This document shows positions 56,237 through 64,000 of a stretch of DNA of 64,000 nt, one piece after another; within the stretch, counting starts at the first letter, position 1, and the number at the start of each line of letters is the position of its first letter. Origin of the DNA: Acinetobacter sp. C26M (GTDB taxonomy: Bacteria; Pseudomonadota; Gammaproteobacteria; Pseudomonadales; Moraxellaceae). Where the stretch lies: assembly GCF_023702675.1 (NCBI RefSeq), contig NZ_CP098478.1, positions 124,001-188,000 on the forward strand, given 5' to 3'. Position numbers and translations under genes: made by a program. The notes below the pieces were generated by a model. The model was not told the origin of the DNA, made no database searches, and saw nothing but the letters and a program-made list of their open reading frames with translations.

Positions 56237-56887
56237 ATGAGTGATGTGATTAAAGATCTCAGTGAGCTGCGTTTGAGCTATGAGCAGGGTGAATTACATG
56301 AAGCCCAAATCAGTGCTGAGCCGCATATACAGTTTCTGAATTGGTTTAATCATGCATTAGCTGCCAATTTACATGAACCCTATGCGATGTCATTAGCGAC
56401 AGCAAATGCTCAAGGACGTCCGCACGTACGTACAGTGTTATTACGTGGTGCGACAGAAGCTGGCTATGATTTCTATACCAATTATGACAGCCAAAAAGGC
56501 TTGGACTTAGCAGAAAACCCTTATGCTGAGCTGCTGTTTTACTGGCCAAGTTTAGAGCGTCAGGTGCGTATTGGTGGTAAGGTCATCAAGATTTCTGAAC
56601 AAGAATCGACAGATTACTACCATAAACGTCCGCGTGATAGTCAGATTGCTGCACATATCAGTACCCCGCAAAGTGGCGCCATAGAAAGCCGTGAGTTATT
56701 GCAACAACGCTTTCAAGCACTACAAAGCCAAGCTCGAGCAGAACTGGATAAGCCTGAATTTTGGGGCGGTTATCGCTTAGAAGCTGATTATTATGAGTTC
56801 TGGCAGGGGCGACCAAATCGCTTACATGACCGTTTAAGTTATGAAAAGCAAAATGGTCTTTGGACTATCCAACGTTTGATGCCATAA
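56237..56887 (+). CDS. pdxH: Pyridoxamine 5'-phosphate oxidase
   Basis: This 216-residue FMN enzyme oxidises PNP or PMP to pyridoxal phosphate. ATG 56237 follows GGGGGGAG and suits the family; the open frame before it overlaps glmM in another phase. Blocks are LRLSYEQGELHE, RPHVRTVLLRG (FMN site), FYTNYDSQKGLDLAENPYA, QVRIGGKVIK and the C-terminal RPNRLHDRLSYEK. It is followed immediately by recJ (TAA then ATG), so glmM-pdxH-recJ is probably one operon. Confidence 0.97.
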   Translation: MSDVIKDLSELRLSYEQGELHEAQISAEPHIQFLNWFNHALAANLHEPYAMSLATANAQGRPHVRTVLLRGATEAGYDFYTNYDSQKGLDLAENPYAELLFYWPSLERQVRIGGKVIKISEQESTDYYHKRPRDSQIAAHISTPQSGAIESRELLQQRFQALQSQARAELDKPEFWGGYRLEADYYEFWQGRPNRLHDRLSYEKQNGLWTIQRLMP

Positions 56888-58582
56888 ATGATCCAAATTC
56901 AAAAAAGACCATTGCTGACACGCCCTGAACAGTTTCAGGGCGTGCCTGCTTTTATTGCTGAAATTCTAGCAAGGCGTGGTGTACAGTCTGAACAAGAGCT
57001 GGAGTTAAAACTCAAGCACTTGCTATCTCCAGAACTTAAGGGATTGGAGCAGGCAGTTGCCTTGATTGATCAAGCAATTGATCAGCAAAAACAGATTGTG
57101 ATTGTCGGTGATTATGATGCCGATGGTGCGACCAGTACCGCTTTAATGGTTCTTGTTCTGCAAGATATGGGAGCCAGAGTTGAATATCTGGTGCCTGATC
57201 GTTTTAAGTATGGTTATGGGCTTACTCCTGCTATTGCTGAATTGGCAAAACAAAGTTATCAGCCAGATCTTTTAATCACTGTGGATAATGGTATATCGAG
57301 CCATGCAGGTGTGGATACTGCCCAAGCTTTAGGTATGCAGGTGATCATTACCGATCATCATTTAACCACCAAGCCGACACCTAGTGCGGAGGCGGTAGTC
57401 AATCCGAATCAACTCGGCTGTGAGTTCTCAAGTAAAGCTTTGGCTGGGGTTGGGGTGGCTTTTTATGTATTGGCGAAATTGGCCAGTTCACGCAGCCAGC
57501 AAGGCAAAAGCAGCAGTAAAGTGACCCAGTATCTCGACTTGGTCGCATTGGGCACTTATGCCGATGTCGCCAGTTTGGATTATAACAACCGTATCTTGAT
57601 TGATGCTGGATTAAAGCGGATTCAGCAACATCAATGTCGTGCGGGTATTTTAGCCTTGTTGGATATTGCAGGACGTGATGCAGCCAGTTTGCGTGCACAA
57701 GATTTAGGCTTTGTCGTTGGTCCTCGAATCAATGCGGCTGGTCGAATGGAAAGTATGCGGATCGGAATTGAGTGTTTACTCGCTGCCGATATGCAAACAG
57801 CCTATCCAATTGCACAGCAGTTGAATCAGCTAAATACCGAACGTCGTCAAGTTGAAACTGAAATGAAGCAGCAAGCGTTAAGTGCTTTGCAACATATTCA
57901 GCTTGAAAAAGAGCATTTACCTGCAGCGCTGGTGATGTTTGACGAACAATGGCATCAAGGTGTGATTGGTATTGTGGCTGGACGTTTAAAGGAGCAATTT
58001 CATCGTCCAAGTTTAGTTTTTGCTCCTGATGAAGATGGGATTCATATTAAAGGTTCAGCAAGGTCGATTGATGGAATTCATATCCGAGATACTATTGAGC
58101 AGGTTGCAGAGCAGTATCCACATTTGGTCAGTCATTTTGGTGGGCATGCCGCTGCAGCTGGTCTAACCCTGAAAAAAGAAAATTTTGATGCATTCAAAAG
58201 CGCTTTCACTCAAGCTATTGCCGAAATGGATGATGATTTATTCACAGCAACTTTATGGACTGATGGCGAGCTCAGCGATGCGGATTTACATTTAGGGACG
58301 CTGGATTGGATTGAGCAACTTGGGCCTTGGGGACAGAAGTTTCCACTGCCTCAATTTGAGGGACGATTCAAAGTGATCGATTATCGTTGGCTTAAAGAGC
58401 AACATCTAAAACTTAAATTGGCGGTCGGGTCACATTCCATAGATGCGATTGCATTTAATGCGATGGGCCGTTTTGAATTTAATCCAATGCTGGGTTATGT
58501 GGATTTAGTCTATACCTTGGAGCGGAATGTGTTTAATGGCAACACCAGTCTACAATTGCAAATCGCTTATTTAAAGCAATAA
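56888..58582 (+). CDS. recJ: Single-strand DNA exonuclease RecJ
   Basis: This 564-residue DHH-family 5'-3' exonuclease acts in RecF-type repair and mismatch repair. VIVGDYDADGATSTALM is motif I, VDNGISSH motif II, ITDHHLTT the DHH triad and LGTYADVASL motif IV. The DHHA1 domain has SHFGGHAAAAGLTL. The OB-like end is at about 455-564. The length is normal (about 570). Its ATG touches the pdxH stop. Confidence 0.97.
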   Translation: MIQIQKRPLLTRPEQFQGVPAFIAEILARRGVQSEQELELKLKHLLSPELKGLEQAVALIDQAIDQQKQIVIVGDYDADGATSTALMVLVLQDMGARVEYLVPDRFKYGYGLTPAIAELAKQSYQPDLLITVDNGISSHAGVDTAQALGMQVIITDHHLTTKPTPSAEAVVNPNQLGCEFSSKALAGVGVAFYVLAKLASSRSQQGKSSSKVTQYLDLVALGTYADVASLDYNNRILIDAGLKRIQQHQCRAGILALLDIAGRDAASLRAQDLGFVVGPRINAAGRMESMRIGIECLLAADMQTAYPIAQQLNQLNTERRQVETEMKQQALSALQHIQLEKEHLPAALVMFDEQWHQGVIGIVAGRLKEQFHRPSLVFAPDEDGIHIKGSARSIDGIHIRDTIEQVAEQYPHLVSHFGGHAAAAGLTLKKENFDAFKSAFTQAIAEMDDDLFTATLWTDGELSDADLHLGTLDWIEQLGPWGQKFPLPQFEGRFKVIDYRWLKEQHLKLKLAVGSHSIDAIAFNAMGRFEFNPMLGYVDLVYTLERNVFNGNTSLQLQIAYLKQ

Positions 58583-58613
58583 AAAATCCGCTCTGATGAG
58601 CGGATTTTTTTAT
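58580..58613. terminator. Bidirectional terminator between recJ and the first porin gene
   Basis: AAAAAATCCGCTC, TGAT, GAGCGGATTTTTTT. It serves recJ and the convergent porin gene. Confidence 0.92.
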
Positions 58614-58629
58614 CTCTGATAAGAGTTGA

Positions 58630-59487
58630 TTAGAAACGAACAGTACCATTAAGGCCAAAAGCATCAGCACCATCTGTTTTGGTGTAACCTACACCTAAAG
58701 CAAACTGTGAGGTGAAGAATTTCTGAGCGTGGATATTGAATACACTATCTGAATCATCAGCAGTAGAGTCAGCGAATGAGATACCCACACTGAGGGTTGG
58801 GTCGAGATAAAGATCAGCGGCTAAACGATATGTTGTTTCGTCACCAATATAGCTGAGCGCTTCGAAATTGGTATAGTAGCCGCCAATTTGCGAAACATAT
58901 TTCGCGCGTAAAGAAACGGCGGTATCGTCATTTTCGCCAGACACGATTGCAGCATTTGAAAGGTTATTGATAAAGCCGTACTGTGCAACCTGTATTGGAT
59001 TTAAACTGTCCGATAAATCTGCCACGCCAACGGCCAGCAATAAGCCATTAACCGGGAGGAAACCTGCTTCTAGGCTATAGCCATCGCCATTTTCAGAATT
59101 AGAACCTAAACCATTAATTGTTGCTTTGACATTGGTACGATGTAAGGCACCAGAAAGATAGAATTGTGAGTTAGGGACGTAAAATTCACCTTGCAAACCT
59201 AGGATATTGAATTGTAAATCACCGAGATCTTCGTCATCTTCCAGTTTGCTATAGGCATAGCCGCCACCGATATTCGATGCTTTATCTAAGAAAGCGGCTT
59301 CTGCCAAAGGCGCATTACGGGTTTGGACTGGATTAAAATAATATTTACCCGTGATTACCGCACTATTGCCTTTCCCATCATCCATATTGATATGTTCATA
59401 TGCGCCAGTGGTTTCAGTTTGATAAGCATGAGCATTGATAGTAAAACAAGCACTCATGAATGCAGCGATAAGACTTAATTTTTTCAT
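58630..59487 (-). CDS. Putative porin, paralogue of the next gene
   Basis: This is a 285-residue outer-membrane barrel precursor. The signal peptide ends INAHA and the mature chain starts YQTETTGAYEHINMDD. Alternating strands run to a C-terminal Phe (GADAFGLNGTVRF). NPVQTRNAPLAEAAFLD near residues 52-68 is shared, letter for letter, with the neighbouring gene, which shows an ancient duplication. No pore specificity can be read. It is closed by a strong terminator. Confidence 0.8.
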   Translation of the reverse strand: MKKLSLIAAFMSACFTINAHAYQTETTGAYEHINMDDGKGNSAVITGKYYFNPVQTRNAPLAEAAFLDKASNIGGGYAYSKLEDDEDLGDLQFNILGLQGEFYVPNSQFYLSGALHRTNVKATINGLGSNSENGDGYSLEAGFLPVNGLLLAVGVADLSDSLNPIQVAQYGFINNLSNAAIVSGENDDTAVSLRAKYVSQIGGYYTNFEALSYIGDETTYRLAADLYLDPTLSVGISFADSTADDSDSVFNIHAQKFFTSQFALGVGYTKTDGADAFGLNGTVRF

Positions 59488-59635
59488 TAGAATTTCCCCC
59501 GATTAAAAATAATACATATTTTGTTACATGGAGTAGTGTATTCAAAAATGGATAAGCGTCAATTCTTCATTCGGAATCACGCTAAAAAGATTAGTAGGGC
59601 GAGGTTGAGAATGATAAGAAAATGAGATGGGCAAT

Positions 59636-59668
59636 AAAAAACGCCCTGAATGATTCAGGGCGTTTCCG
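59636..59668 (-). terminator. Terminator after the second porin gene
   Basis: AACGCCCTGAAT and ATTCAGGGCGTT pair; on the minus strand a T-run follows (TTTTTTATTG). Confidence 0.88.
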
Positions 59669-59689
59669 ATGTTACTTTCTGTTCAAGTC

Positions 59690-60496
59690 TTAGAAGCGGT
59701 ATGCACCACGAAGACCGAATGAAGTGTAGTCATTATCTACATATGATTTGTCGTTACCGAAACCTACACGACCTTCTAAGCTCACTTGTTGATTGAAGAA
59801 TTTCTTCGCAGAAATACCCCATTCGTTCGAGTTAATAATGGTGTTGTCATAATTAAGTTTTTGATAATCCACACCAACACTTAAAGTTTTGTCGATGAAG
59901 TAATCACCTTTTAACTTCACTTCTTTGTTGTCACCAAAAGCACTGTATGCTTCTAGGTTAACATCATTTTGGCCTAGTTTAGTTACGTACTTCGCACGAA
60001 GCGTTGGGCTAGTTTCACGGTCACCGTCCTTAACATCAACGGTTTTTGCACCCGCAGCAATTAATAAACCTGGTGCTGGTAAGTAACCAACTTCACCTGC
60101 GTAGTGATTAATTTTCACTTTGCTATCAAGATATTTTGAATTTGGTTTGATTTCTTCACGGCCAATATTTCCGCTTAAATAGAAATCGCTATTTGGAACA
60201 AAGTATTCAATACCTGCGCCATATTGGTTATTTTTAATCGCATCATCTTTTTCATGAGCGTACTGCGCACTTACATTGCTTGCACGGTCAAGGAAAGCTG
60301 CTTCAGCTAAAGGTGCATTACGTGTTTGTACTGGGTTAAAGTAATACTTACCATCTACACTAAAACGATCACTGTCACCAAAACGATCTTGGTCTTTATA
60401 GGTATAAGAACCACCTACCTCAGCTTGATAAGCATGAGCAGTTCCTGTTACTGCGATTGCAGATAAAAGTGCTGATGCAATTGCTAATTTTTTCAT
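59690..60496 (-). CDS. Putative porin, paralogue of the previous gene
   Basis: This is a 268-residue product from ATG 60496, which has GAGGAAAC upstream; the longer frame to 60544 is not a signal peptide. The leader ends GTAHA, and the mature part starts YQAEVGGSYTYKDQD. NPVQTRNAPLAEAAFLD is identical to the neighbour; other strands (VPNSDFYLSGN, LPAPGLLIAAGAK, LRAKYVTKLGQ) are similar. It ends in Phe (LRGAYRF). Both genes have their own terminators, so they are probably separate units. Confidence 0.8.
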   Translation of the reverse strand: MKKLAIASALLSAIAVTGTAHAYQAEVGGSYTYKDQDRFGDSDRFSVDGKYYFNPVQTRNAPLAEAAFLDRASNVSAQYAHEKDDAIKNNQYGAGIEYFVPNSDFYLSGNIGREEIKPNSKYLDSKVKINHYAGEVGYLPAPGLLIAAGAKTVDVKDGDRETSPTLRAKYVTKLGQNDVNLEAYSAFGDNKEVKLKGDYFIDKTLSVGVDYQKLNYDNTIINSNEWGISAKKFFNQQVSLEGRVGFGNDKSYVDNDYTSFGLRGAYRF

Positions 60497-60907
60497 GGTT
60501 GTTTCCTCATTAAGATTTAAACCAAGTGTTAAACACTGATACATGTTTTGTTACAACTTGAGTCTAGAGCAATTTTTATTATCGTCAATCTTGATAAAGT
60601 AATCGAACGGTACGAATGTAATTGACTTGTAATTTTGACATTTTATCTATTTGATATTTATTGATAAAAAATCATTGTTTTGATTTATTAAAACTTAGGA
60701 GAGATTGTGTGTTTTAGTGCAATTGGTCTGATTTTTGCACAATAGGCTGATCAAAATCAGCACCATGAAATATTTCAAAGATAAAATAAATTTATTCATA
60801 AAACTAATTTTAATAAAGCAATGTATTGAAAATGACATGGCTGTGTCGACTAAAGCAGTTATGTTAAAATAGCGGATTAAGTGAAAAAATAGTGTGAGAA
60901 CAGACGC
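60497..60907. other. 411-base divergent intergenic region before prfB
   Basis: The region is AT-rich and has no coding frame with a ribosome binding site. It must hold the porin promoter and the prfB promoter. ATGTTAAAATAGC near 60858-60870 could be a prfB -10. TGCAATTGGTCTGATTTTTGCA (60718-60739, ends TGCA) and GCTGATCAAAATCAGC (60747-60762) are short inverted repeats of unknown use. Confidence 0.45.
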
Positions 60908-62003
60908 GTGGAAATTAATCCGTATTTAATCCAATTGAAAGACTTATCTGATCGTAGCCAAACACTACGGGGGTATCTTTGACTACGATCTAAAAGCTGA
61001 GCGTTTAGAAGAAGTTTTAAGAGAATTAGAAGACCCTGCGATTTGGAATGATCAAAGCCGTGCTCAGGCCATCGCAAAAGAAAAGGGCAGTTTAGAAAAT
61101 ACATTAGGTGTATTTGATCGTCTTGCTGAACAGTTAGATGATGCAAAAGCCATGCTTGACCTTGCGGTTGAAGCGGATGATGAAAGTTTATTGTTGGATG
61201 TTCAAGCCGAATTAGACAGTGCTGAACAGGCCTTAGGCAATCTTGAATTCCGCCGTATGTTCAGTAATCCGATGGATCCAAATCCATGCTTCCTTGAAAT
61301 TCAATCTGGTTCAGGCGGTACAGAAGCGCAAGACTGGGCTTCGATGTTATTGCGTATGTATCTACGTTGGATCGAACGTCATGGCTTTAAAGCTGAATTG
61401 ATGGAAGTGTCAGATGGTGATGTCGCTGGAATTAAATCAGCAACCATCCGTGTGGATGGTGAATTTGCCTATGGTTGGTTACGTACCGAAAGTGGTGTAC
61501 ACCGTTTAGTACGTAAGTCTCCATTTGACAGTAATAACAACCGTCATACTTCATTCTCAGCCGTGTTTATCTCGCCTGAGATTGATGACAATATTGAGAT
61601 TGATATCAATCCATCCGATGTCCGTACCGATACTTACCGTGCTTCGGGTGCGGGTGGTCAGCACATTAACAAAACCGATTCTGCAGTTCGTTTAACTCAT
61701 GCACCGACAGGTATTGTGGTGGCGTGTCAGAACCAACGTTCACAGCATGCCAACCGTGACCATGCGTGGAAGCAATTACGTGCCAAACTTTATGAACTCG
61801 AAATGAGTAAACGTAATGAAGCAGCTCAAGCTTTAGAAGACTCGAAGTCAGATATCGGTTGGGGAAGTCAGATTCGCTCGTATGTACTAGACGATTCACG
61901 CATTAAAGACCTGCGTACTGGTGTGGAAAATTCCAATACCAAAGCAGTATTAGATGGTGACTTGGATAAGTTCATCGAAGCAAGTTTGAAACAAGGTTTA
62001 TAA
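60908..62003 (+). CDS. prfB: Peptide chain release factor 2 (programmed +1 frameshift)
   Basis: GTG 60908 opens 24 codons ending GGG TAT CTT, then an in-frame TGA at 60980-60982. Shifting by +1 at CTT gives GAC TAC GAT and an open frame to 62003, 364 residues in all. RF2 reads UGA and UAA stops. The SPF anticodon-like motif is RKSPFDSN and the peptidyl-release GGQ is in [14 protein letters not shown]. Length and motifs are normal. Annotators without the shift would call only the part from 61152. Confidence 0.96.
60968..60983 (+). promoter_or_regulatory. prfB: RF2 programmed +1 frameshift site
   Basis: CGGGGGTATCTTTGAC has the internal Shine-Dalgarno-like GGGGG, the slippery CTT and TGA followed by C, the weak stop context. 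Low RF2 favours the shift and so more RF2. Confidence 0.95.
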
Positions 62004-62063
62004 GTTTTAATCCAATTAAAACGGCAATCTCGTTCAGCATCTGCCAGTTAATCGAAAAAATAA

Positions 62064-62097
62064 GATATTAATATCGAAAAAAATGGATATTAATATT
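62064..62097. promoter_or_regulatory. Two operator-like palindromes before the ArsR gene
   Basis: GATATTAATATC (62064-62075, a perfect palindrome) and GATATTAATATT (62086-62097) lie 22 bases apart, two helical turns. GATATAC nearby may be the -10. This layout suits autoregulation by the ArsR protein. Binding is inferred. Confidence 0.55.
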
Positions 62098-62165
62098 TAA
62101 AAAGTTCGATATACTGGGTTTAGGTGCTGAACAAAGCGTTGCTGCTTGAGAAACGTGGTGAGTCT

Positions 62166-62468
62166 ATGGATATTGATGTTATAAGCAAAGCCTTAGCCAA
62201 TCCATTACGTCGACAGATTTTGCAATGGCTAAAAAAGCCTGAGCAATTTCTACCCGTTGAGCAATGCGGTGGTAGTTTCGAACGTGGTGTATGTGCAGGG
62301 CACATCGAGCGTTTAGGAAAAGTTGCACAATCGACCATGTCGAATCATTTGTCTGTACTACAACAGGCAGGTTTGATTAAGGTTGAGAAATATGGACAGT
62401 GGTCTTATTTCACGCGCAATGAAGCTTTGATTCAGCAATATATCGAACATTTAAAACAAGCACTTTAA
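62166..62468 (+). CDS. ArsR-family winged-helix regulator
   Basis: This is a 100-residue regulator from ATG 62166 (GGTGAG upstream; GTG at 62124 is less likely). ISKALANPLRRQILQWL opens the ArsR fold and STMSNHLSVLQQAGLIKVEKYGQWSYF is the recognition helix and wing. Two cysteines (EQCGGSFERGVCAGH) lie between helices and could sense thiol-reactive compounds or metal. The next gene, 27 bases on, encodes an ene-reductase, a usual target for electrophile-sensing repressors. Confidence 0.87.
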   Translation: MDIDVISKALANPLRRQILQWLKKPEQFLPVEQCGGSFERGVCAGHIERLGKVAQSTMSNHLSVLQQAGLIKVEKYGQWSYFTRNEALIQQYIEHLKQAL

Positions 62469-62495
62469 ATCGAAGAAGTGTAAGTTGAGGCGATC

Positions 62496-63560
62496 ATGGC
62501 TGAACTAAATTCTACTTTGCAAGTAGGTGATTTCACAATTAAAAACCGCTTGGTTTTAGCTCCTTTAACAAGAGCGCGTAGTGGTGCACAACGTATTCCA
62601 AACGATTTGATGGTGGAATATTACCAACAACGTGCCAATGCTGGTCTTATTATTACCGAAGCAACGGTGATTAGTCCAAAAGCAGCGGGATATGCCAATA
62701 CGCCAGGTTTGTGGTCACAAGAACAAGCGCAGGCATGGCATAAAATTGTTGAAGCCGTACACGCACAAGGTTCAAAAATTGTGGTTCAGCTGTGGCATGT
62801 CGGTCGTATTTCACATCCAGACTTATTGGATGGTGATACGCCTGTGGCGCCAAGTGCCATTCAACCTGCGGGTGAAGTGAGCTTACTTCGTCCAAAGCGT
62901 CCTTTTGTGACACCACGTGCCTTATCGCATGAAGAAATTCAAGAAATCGTTGCGCAATATAAAAATGCAGCAGAACAGGCAAAAGCTGCTGGTTTTGATG
63001 GTGTGGAATTACACGCAGCCAATGGTTACCTGATTGATCAATTCCTGCAAAGTAGCACTAATCATCGCGATGATGAATACGGTGGTGCAATTGAAAACCG
63101 TGCGCGTTTATTACTACAAGTTGTAGATACCTTCATCGAAGTATGGGGCGCTGGTCGAGTGGGTGTACATCTTGCTCCACGCGGTGATTCGCATGATATG
63201 GGCGATGAAAATCCATTAGCAACTTTTGGTTATGTGGTTGAGCAATTAGATCAACGCAATATTGGTTTTATTTTCACGCGTGAATATGAAGCTGAGGATA
63301 GTGTATTACCAAAATTACGCCCGAAATTTAAAGGCGTGTGGATTGCCAATGAAGGTTTAACCGCGGATTCTGCGAAACGTATTTTGGCAACAGGCCAAGC
63401 GGATGCAGTCTCATTCGGTAAGCAATATATTGCGAATCCGGATTTATTTGAACGTTTGCAACATGATTTACCTTTAAATCCACTTCAACCACAAACCTTA
63501 TATGGTGATGGTGCTGAAGGTTATACAGATTATCCTGCCTTTGAGCAGTTAGAAGCTTAA
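62496..63560 (+). CDS. Old-yellow-enzyme family ene-reductase (NemA-like)
   Basis: This is a 354-residue FMN-dependent TIM barrel. NRLVLAPLTRARS opens the family; QLWHVGRISHPDLL, FDGVELHAANGYLIDQFLQ (with the HxxN substrate pair), STNHRDDEYGGAIENRARLL and VSFGKQYIANPDL are OYE blocks. Members reduce alpha,beta-unsaturated carbonyls and nitro compounds, usually with NADPH. It is probably co-transcribed with the ArsR gene, giving an electrophile-response unit like nemRA in layout, though the regulator is of another family. Confidence 0.93.
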   Translation: MAELNSTLQVGDFTIKNRLVLAPLTRARSGAQRIPNDLMVEYYQQRANAGLIITEATVISPKAAGYANTPGLWSQEQAQAWHKIVEAVHAQGSKIVVQLWHVGRISHPDLLDGDTPVAPSAIQPAGEVSLLRPKRPFVTPRALSHEEIQEIVAQYKNAAEQAKAAGFDGVELHAANGYLIDQFLQSSTNHRDDEYGGAIENRARLLLQVVDTFIEVWGAGRVGVHLAPRGDSHDMGDENPLATFGYVVEQLDQRNIGFIFTREYEAEDSVLPKLRPKFKGVWIANEGLTADSAKRILATGQADAVSFGKQYIANPDLFERLQHDLPLNPLQPQTLYGDGAEGYTDYPAFEQLEA

Positions 63561-63670
63561 TCTGTTTTAAAACTTAAAAAAATGACTCATGTGATTTACC
63601 AAAATTGCATGAGTTTTTGTTTTAAATTCCGCATAATGAGCAGGAATCACATTGCAAATTATGGTCTCGG

Positions 63671-64000
63671 ATGGCGCAGAATACAGCAGCACAGCAAACA
63701 CCGTTTTGGTATAACGTTCTATTGGCCTGTATCAAGCCATTGTACCGCTGGAAAATCAAACAACGGGCTGAAAGTGATGCGCTGTTTCAACAGGAGTGTA
63801 TTGAGCGTTTTGGACCGTTCCAGTCACCTAAAAACTTGGGGACAATTTGGTTCCATGCAGTATCTGTCGGTGAAACCAACGCAGCTCAACCTTTAATAGA
63901 ACATTATTTAAAATTAGGTCATCCTGTTTTAGTGACCAATACTACCAAGACGGGGCAAGCGCGTGCCAAATCACTGTTTTTAAAAACCCCTTATCTCGAT
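63671..64000 (+). CDS. waaA: 3-deoxy-D-manno-octulosonic acid transferase (partial, runs off window)
   Basis: The first 110 residues are present. WYNVLLACIKPLYRWKIKQRAESD gives the membrane-near start; IERFGPFQSPKNLGTIWFHAVSVGETNAAQPLI is the WaaA acceptor-site block with the catalytic Glu in SVGE. The segment HPVLVTNTTKTGQARAKSLF follows. The enzyme puts Kdo onto lipid IVA. The rest lies beyond 64000. The frame is open to the edge. Confidence 0.93.
   Translation, partial: MAQNTAAQQTPFWYNVLLACIKPLYRWKIKQRAESDALFQQECIERFGPFQSPKNLGTIWFHAVSVGETNAAQPLIEHYLKLGHPVLVTNTTKTGQARAKSLFLKTPYLD

Noticed and set aside
63582-63896. 104-codon frame on the plus strand near the end
   Set aside because: It overlaps waaA in another frame; the waaA frame carries family motifs and this one does not.

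Overview
This window is a chromosomal segment from a gammaproteobacterium, most likely an Acinetobacter. The evidence is a moderately AT-rich genome with an order familiar from that genus: murG-murC-ddlB-ftsQ-ftsA-ftsZ-lpxC, then an opposed dciA, an M23 peptidase and aceE-aceF. The yqiA-parE pair, guaB and glmM-pdxH-recJ support the same lineage. The genus is inferred from gene content and order; no database was searched.

Layout. 1-4.9 kb: the tail of an unknown gene, a lipoprotein, a large alpha/beta hydrolase, yqiA and parE. 5-10.7 kb: a complete urea ABC transporter operon, urtABCDE, behind a sigma-54-like promoter and two tandem palindromes. 10.9-23.5 kb: envelope, stress and housekeeping genes (Tsx-like channel, HPF, ankyrin protein, DsbD, glutathione transferase, GGDEF protein, esterase, DUF2147, ArsC-like protein, xth, pyrE). 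A strong candidate for a CsrA/RsmA-sequestering small RNA lies between the ArsC-like gene and xth.

23.5-33.8 kb is accessory. It has an enterobacterial-type DdlA (a second D-Ala-D-Ala ligase), a GNAT acetyltransferase, an SDR gene, and a compact divergent cassette. The cassette resembles the mycobacterial route to polyprenyl-phosphoryl-D-arabinofuranose: a UbiA-type phosphoribosyltransferase, a PAP2-like phosphatase, a GtrA-like protein, and DprE1-like and DprE2-like epimerase subunits. It also carries a GT-C-like membrane protein fused to Sel1 repeats, a candidate user of the sugar donor. About 290-bp direct repeats flank the cassette: the 5' end of the intact SDR gene and a decayed copy of it. 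This marks it as a discrete inserted or duplicated block.

33.7-36.2 kb holds an OhrR-type regulator divergent from glutathione peroxidase, followed by gshB. 36.4-50.8 kb holds the cell wall and division cluster, lpxC, dciA, an M23 peptidase and pyruvate dehydrogenase E1/E2. A 68-bp inverted-repeat element sits in the murC-ddlB junction and supplies the murC stop codon. 50.9-58.6 kb holds a small membrane protein, a Mn-type yybP-ykoY riboswitch ahead of a TMEM165/GDT1 exporter, an MBL-fold protein, guaB, glmM, pdxH and recJ. 58.6-64 kb holds two tandem paralogous porins, prfB with its programmed +1 frameshift, an ArsR regulator with two operator-like palindromes, an old-yellow-enzyme reductase, and the start of waaA, which runs off the window.

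No rRNA, tRNA, CRISPR array, insertion sequence or prophage was seen.
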